Positions 61,949 to 64,000 of a DNA stretch of 64,000 nt are shown here, piece by piece. Every line of letters starts with the position of its first letter. The first letter of the stretch is position 1. The stretch spans positions 109,871-173,870 of the forward strand of contig CAIMUF010000032.1 in assembly GCA_903844635.1 (NCBI GenBank), given 5' to 3'. Below the pieces are notes generated by a model. That model made no database searches and had not been told where the DNA came from. It saw only the letters and a program-made list of their open reading frames with translations. Origin of the DNA: an uncultured Sulfuricurvum sp. Lineage in GTDB: Bacteria; Campylobacterota; Campylobacteria; Campylobacterales; Sulfurimonadaceae. Position numbers and translations under genes: made by a program.

Positions 61949-62805
61949 TCCGAACCGATGACTTTTCAATCGATCAAATTAATAGTGTGCTGGAAGATGC
62001 CTCTCATTTTAGTGATGGGCACTTTGACCCTATCTTACGAGAAAAAATCATCATAACCCTCTTTTTTGAAAACTCTACAAGAACAAAAAGCTCATTTGAA
62101 ATCGCAGCAAAACGTCTAGGTGCTGAAGTCGTCCATCTGGATGTCCAAAAAAGTTCTACACAAAAAGGGGAAAGCCTCGTCGATACCGCTCTCAACCTCG
62201 ATGCCATGGGTCCACACGCAATGATCGTACGCCATGCCCATGCCGGAGTCCCCAATATTCTAGCAGAGCATACCAATGCTTCGATAATTAACGCCGGAGA
62301 TGGCGCGCATGCTCATCCCACCCAAGCACTTCTTGATCTGTTTACTTTCAAAGAACATTTTGGGGATCTCAAAGGGAAAAAATTAGCCATTGTCGGTGAC
62401 ATTAAAAATTCTCGCGTTGCCAACAGTAACATTGAATTGCTAAGACGATTTGGGATGGAGATTACCCTCGTAGCACCACCCCATTTTCTTCCTTCAACCA
62501 CACTACAAACGACACATGATATCCATAATATTATCGATAACGTAGATGCTATCATGAGCTTACGTACCCAAACCGAACGTCATTCACATCAAACATATGG
62601 ATCACTCAAAGATTATGCCAGTGATTTTTGTATCACCAAAGAGCTTATCGGAAAACGTGATATTATACTTTTGCATCCAGGACCCGTTCACCGAAATATC
62701 GATATTGATGATGCAATGCTAAAAGATCCGCGATGTAAAGTTCTTGAACAAGTCAAAAATGGGGTATCGATCCGCATGGCTGTATTAAAAGCTCTTATTG
62801 CCTAA
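61936..62805 (+). CDS. pyrB: Aspartate carbamoyltransferase catalytic subunit
   Basis: [44 protein letters not shown]. Confidence 0.97.
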   Translation: MRHLIRTDDFSIDQINSVLEDASHFSDGHFDPILREKIIITLFFENSTRTKSSFEIAAKRLGAEVVHLDVQKSSTQKGESLVDTALNLDAMGPHAMIVRHAHAGVPNILAEHTNASIINAGDGAHAHPTQALLDLFTFKEHFGDLKGKKLAIVGDIKNSRVANSNIELLRRFGMEITLVAPPHFLPSTTLQTTHDIHNIIDNVDAIMSLRTQTERHSHQTYGSLKDYASDFCITKELIGKRDIILLHPGPVHRNIDIDDAMLKDPRCKVLEQVKNGVSIRMAVLKALIA

Positions 62806-63740
62806 TGTTTGATCGTCTTAGTGAACTCGTATCGTCTGGAGTTCCTTGTTTTTTCTATACCAATTTTAAAGGTGAAATCCTCCATTGCTACGCTTTGGAT
62901 GAGTTAAAAAATCATGATATAGAATTTAGTTTTAATGAAGTAAAGCCAAGTCAAAATTCTCCCCATAAACCTCTAAATTTCCCCCTATCAAAAGAGCTAT
63001 ACGAAAATAAATTCAAAGCCGTACAAGAGCATATACGTGCAGGAAACACCTATTTACTCAACCTCACACAACCAACCCCCATAGAAACGACATATTCGTT
63101 ACGAGAGATATATACAATGGCTTACGCACCCTATAAGCTCCGAATTAAAAATAAATTTGTTTGCTTTTCACCAGAACCCTTCATTACCATAGAAGATAAT
63201 ACAATAAATACCTATCCTATGAAAGGGACTATCGATGCATCAGTTCCTAATGCGATTGAAACAATTTTAGAAGATTCGAAAGAGCTTGCGGAACACACCA
63301 TGATTGTCGATCTTTTGCGTAATGATTTGGGAATTGTCGCAACGGATATACAAGTGGAAGAATTCCGAACCATTAGCACCATTAACACAGGAAAAAAACA
63401 ACTTCATCAAGTCAGTTCTCATATCAGCGGAAAATTACCGTTGAACTGGCGCGAAGAGATTGGTAAACTGCTCAAATCATTACTGCCAGCAGGAAGCATC
63501 AGCGGAACCCCGAAAAAAAGTACCGTTGAGATAATAGAAGAAATTGAAGAGTATAAACGAAACTATTTTACAGGAGTATTTGGTCATTATGACGGAGAAA
63601 ACCTCTACAGTGCCGTAGCAATCCGTTTTATCGAAAATATTAATGGAAAGTTGGTCTATAAAAGTGGTGGTGGTATTACAGCTGAAAGCGATTGCTTCAA
63701 AGAATACCAAGAGATGCTAGATAAGATATACATACCATAA
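62805..63740 (+). CDS. pabB: Aminodeoxychorismate synthase component I, short form
   Basis: Chorismate-binding motifs MKGTIDA, DLLRNDLGIV, LLPAGSISGTPKKSTVEIIEEIE. Confidence 0.93.
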   Translation: MFDRLSELVSSGVPCFFYTNFKGEILHCYALDELKNHDIEFSFNEVKPSQNSPHKPLNFPLSKELYENKFKAVQEHIRAGNTYLLNLTQPTPIETTYSLREIYTMAYAPYKLRIKNKFVCFSPEPFITIEDNTINTYPMKGTIDASVPNAIETILEDSKELAEHTMIVDLLRNDLGIVATDIQVEEFRTISTINTGKKQLHQVSSHISGKLPLNWREEIGKLLKSLLPAGSISGTPKKSTVEIIEEIEEYKRNYFTGVFGHYDGENLYSAVAIRFIENINGKLVYKSGGGITAESDCFKEYQEMLDKIYIP

Positions 63741-63901
63741 AGAATTGATAAAGTAAAAAAGAATAGAGCACATAAACAAGAAGTTAGTTATAAAGAGGAT
63801 ATTGACATTAAAAACAGTAAGTAAAGATTGATTTAGAAGAAGAGGTTGAGATTAGTTTCAAGAGTGATTGATTGTAAATGAAGTTGAAGGATTAAATCCG
63901 A

Positions 63902-64000
63902 GGCCAGGCGGCGACCTACGTTTCCACACCTGAAAGATGCAGTATTATGAGCGAAGAGGGTCTTAGCTTCCGGGTTCGGAATGGGACCGGGCGTTTCCCC
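63902..64000 (-). rRNA. 5S ribosomal RNA, partial (5' end beyond window)
   Basis: Reverse complement GGGGAAACGCCCGGTCCCATTCCGAACCCGGAAGCTAAG...GGTCGCCGCCTGGCCT matches 5S architecture. Confidence 0.93.

Noticed and set aside
63741-63900. AT-rich region between pabB and the 5S rRNA considered as an ncRNA or terminator
   Set aside because: No convincing hairpin or conserved motif could be identified by eye.

Overview
The window is a gene-dense chromosomal segment of a Campylobacterota (Epsilonproteobacteria) genome, probably close to Sulfurimonas/Sulfuricurvum; that placement is inferred from protein flavour and gene order. It starts inside pyrH (minus strand) and ends inside a 5S rRNA gene (minus strand). 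Most genes are housekeeping. The largest block is a minus-strand run tal-pilT-rplY-pth-lptF/G-lysA-HAD-pheA-hisC-fliF-fliG-fliH-dxs. Other groups are clpS-clpA-aat, cheY-prmA-ftsH-psd-like-pssA, an mla-type lipid transport operon followed by pfkA, a metal ABC importer region, dnaJ/cbpA-hspR, serS plus a PflB-like TPR gene, and waaC-waaM. I see no prophage, CRISPR array or intact transposase. The most interesting observations are: (1) an 81-nt three-hairpin element present twice (upstream of hisA and upstream of metY), with conserved linkers and compensatory stem changes; (2) a compact ovoA-ovoB-like operon whose OvoA lacks the C-terminal methyltransferase region; (3) a two-gene module of a cytosolic trypsin-like protease with a zinc ribbon and an uncharacterised partner, both possibly carrying YbjN/CesT-like domains; (4) a Psd-like protein that has lost its catalytic motifs; (5) a HAIR-like HspR operator overlapping a predicted -35 element; (6) symmetric divergent TATAAT boxes in a 12-bp inverted repeat next to two ATGAAA starts. 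No database search was run, so all functional calls come from reading the sequence.
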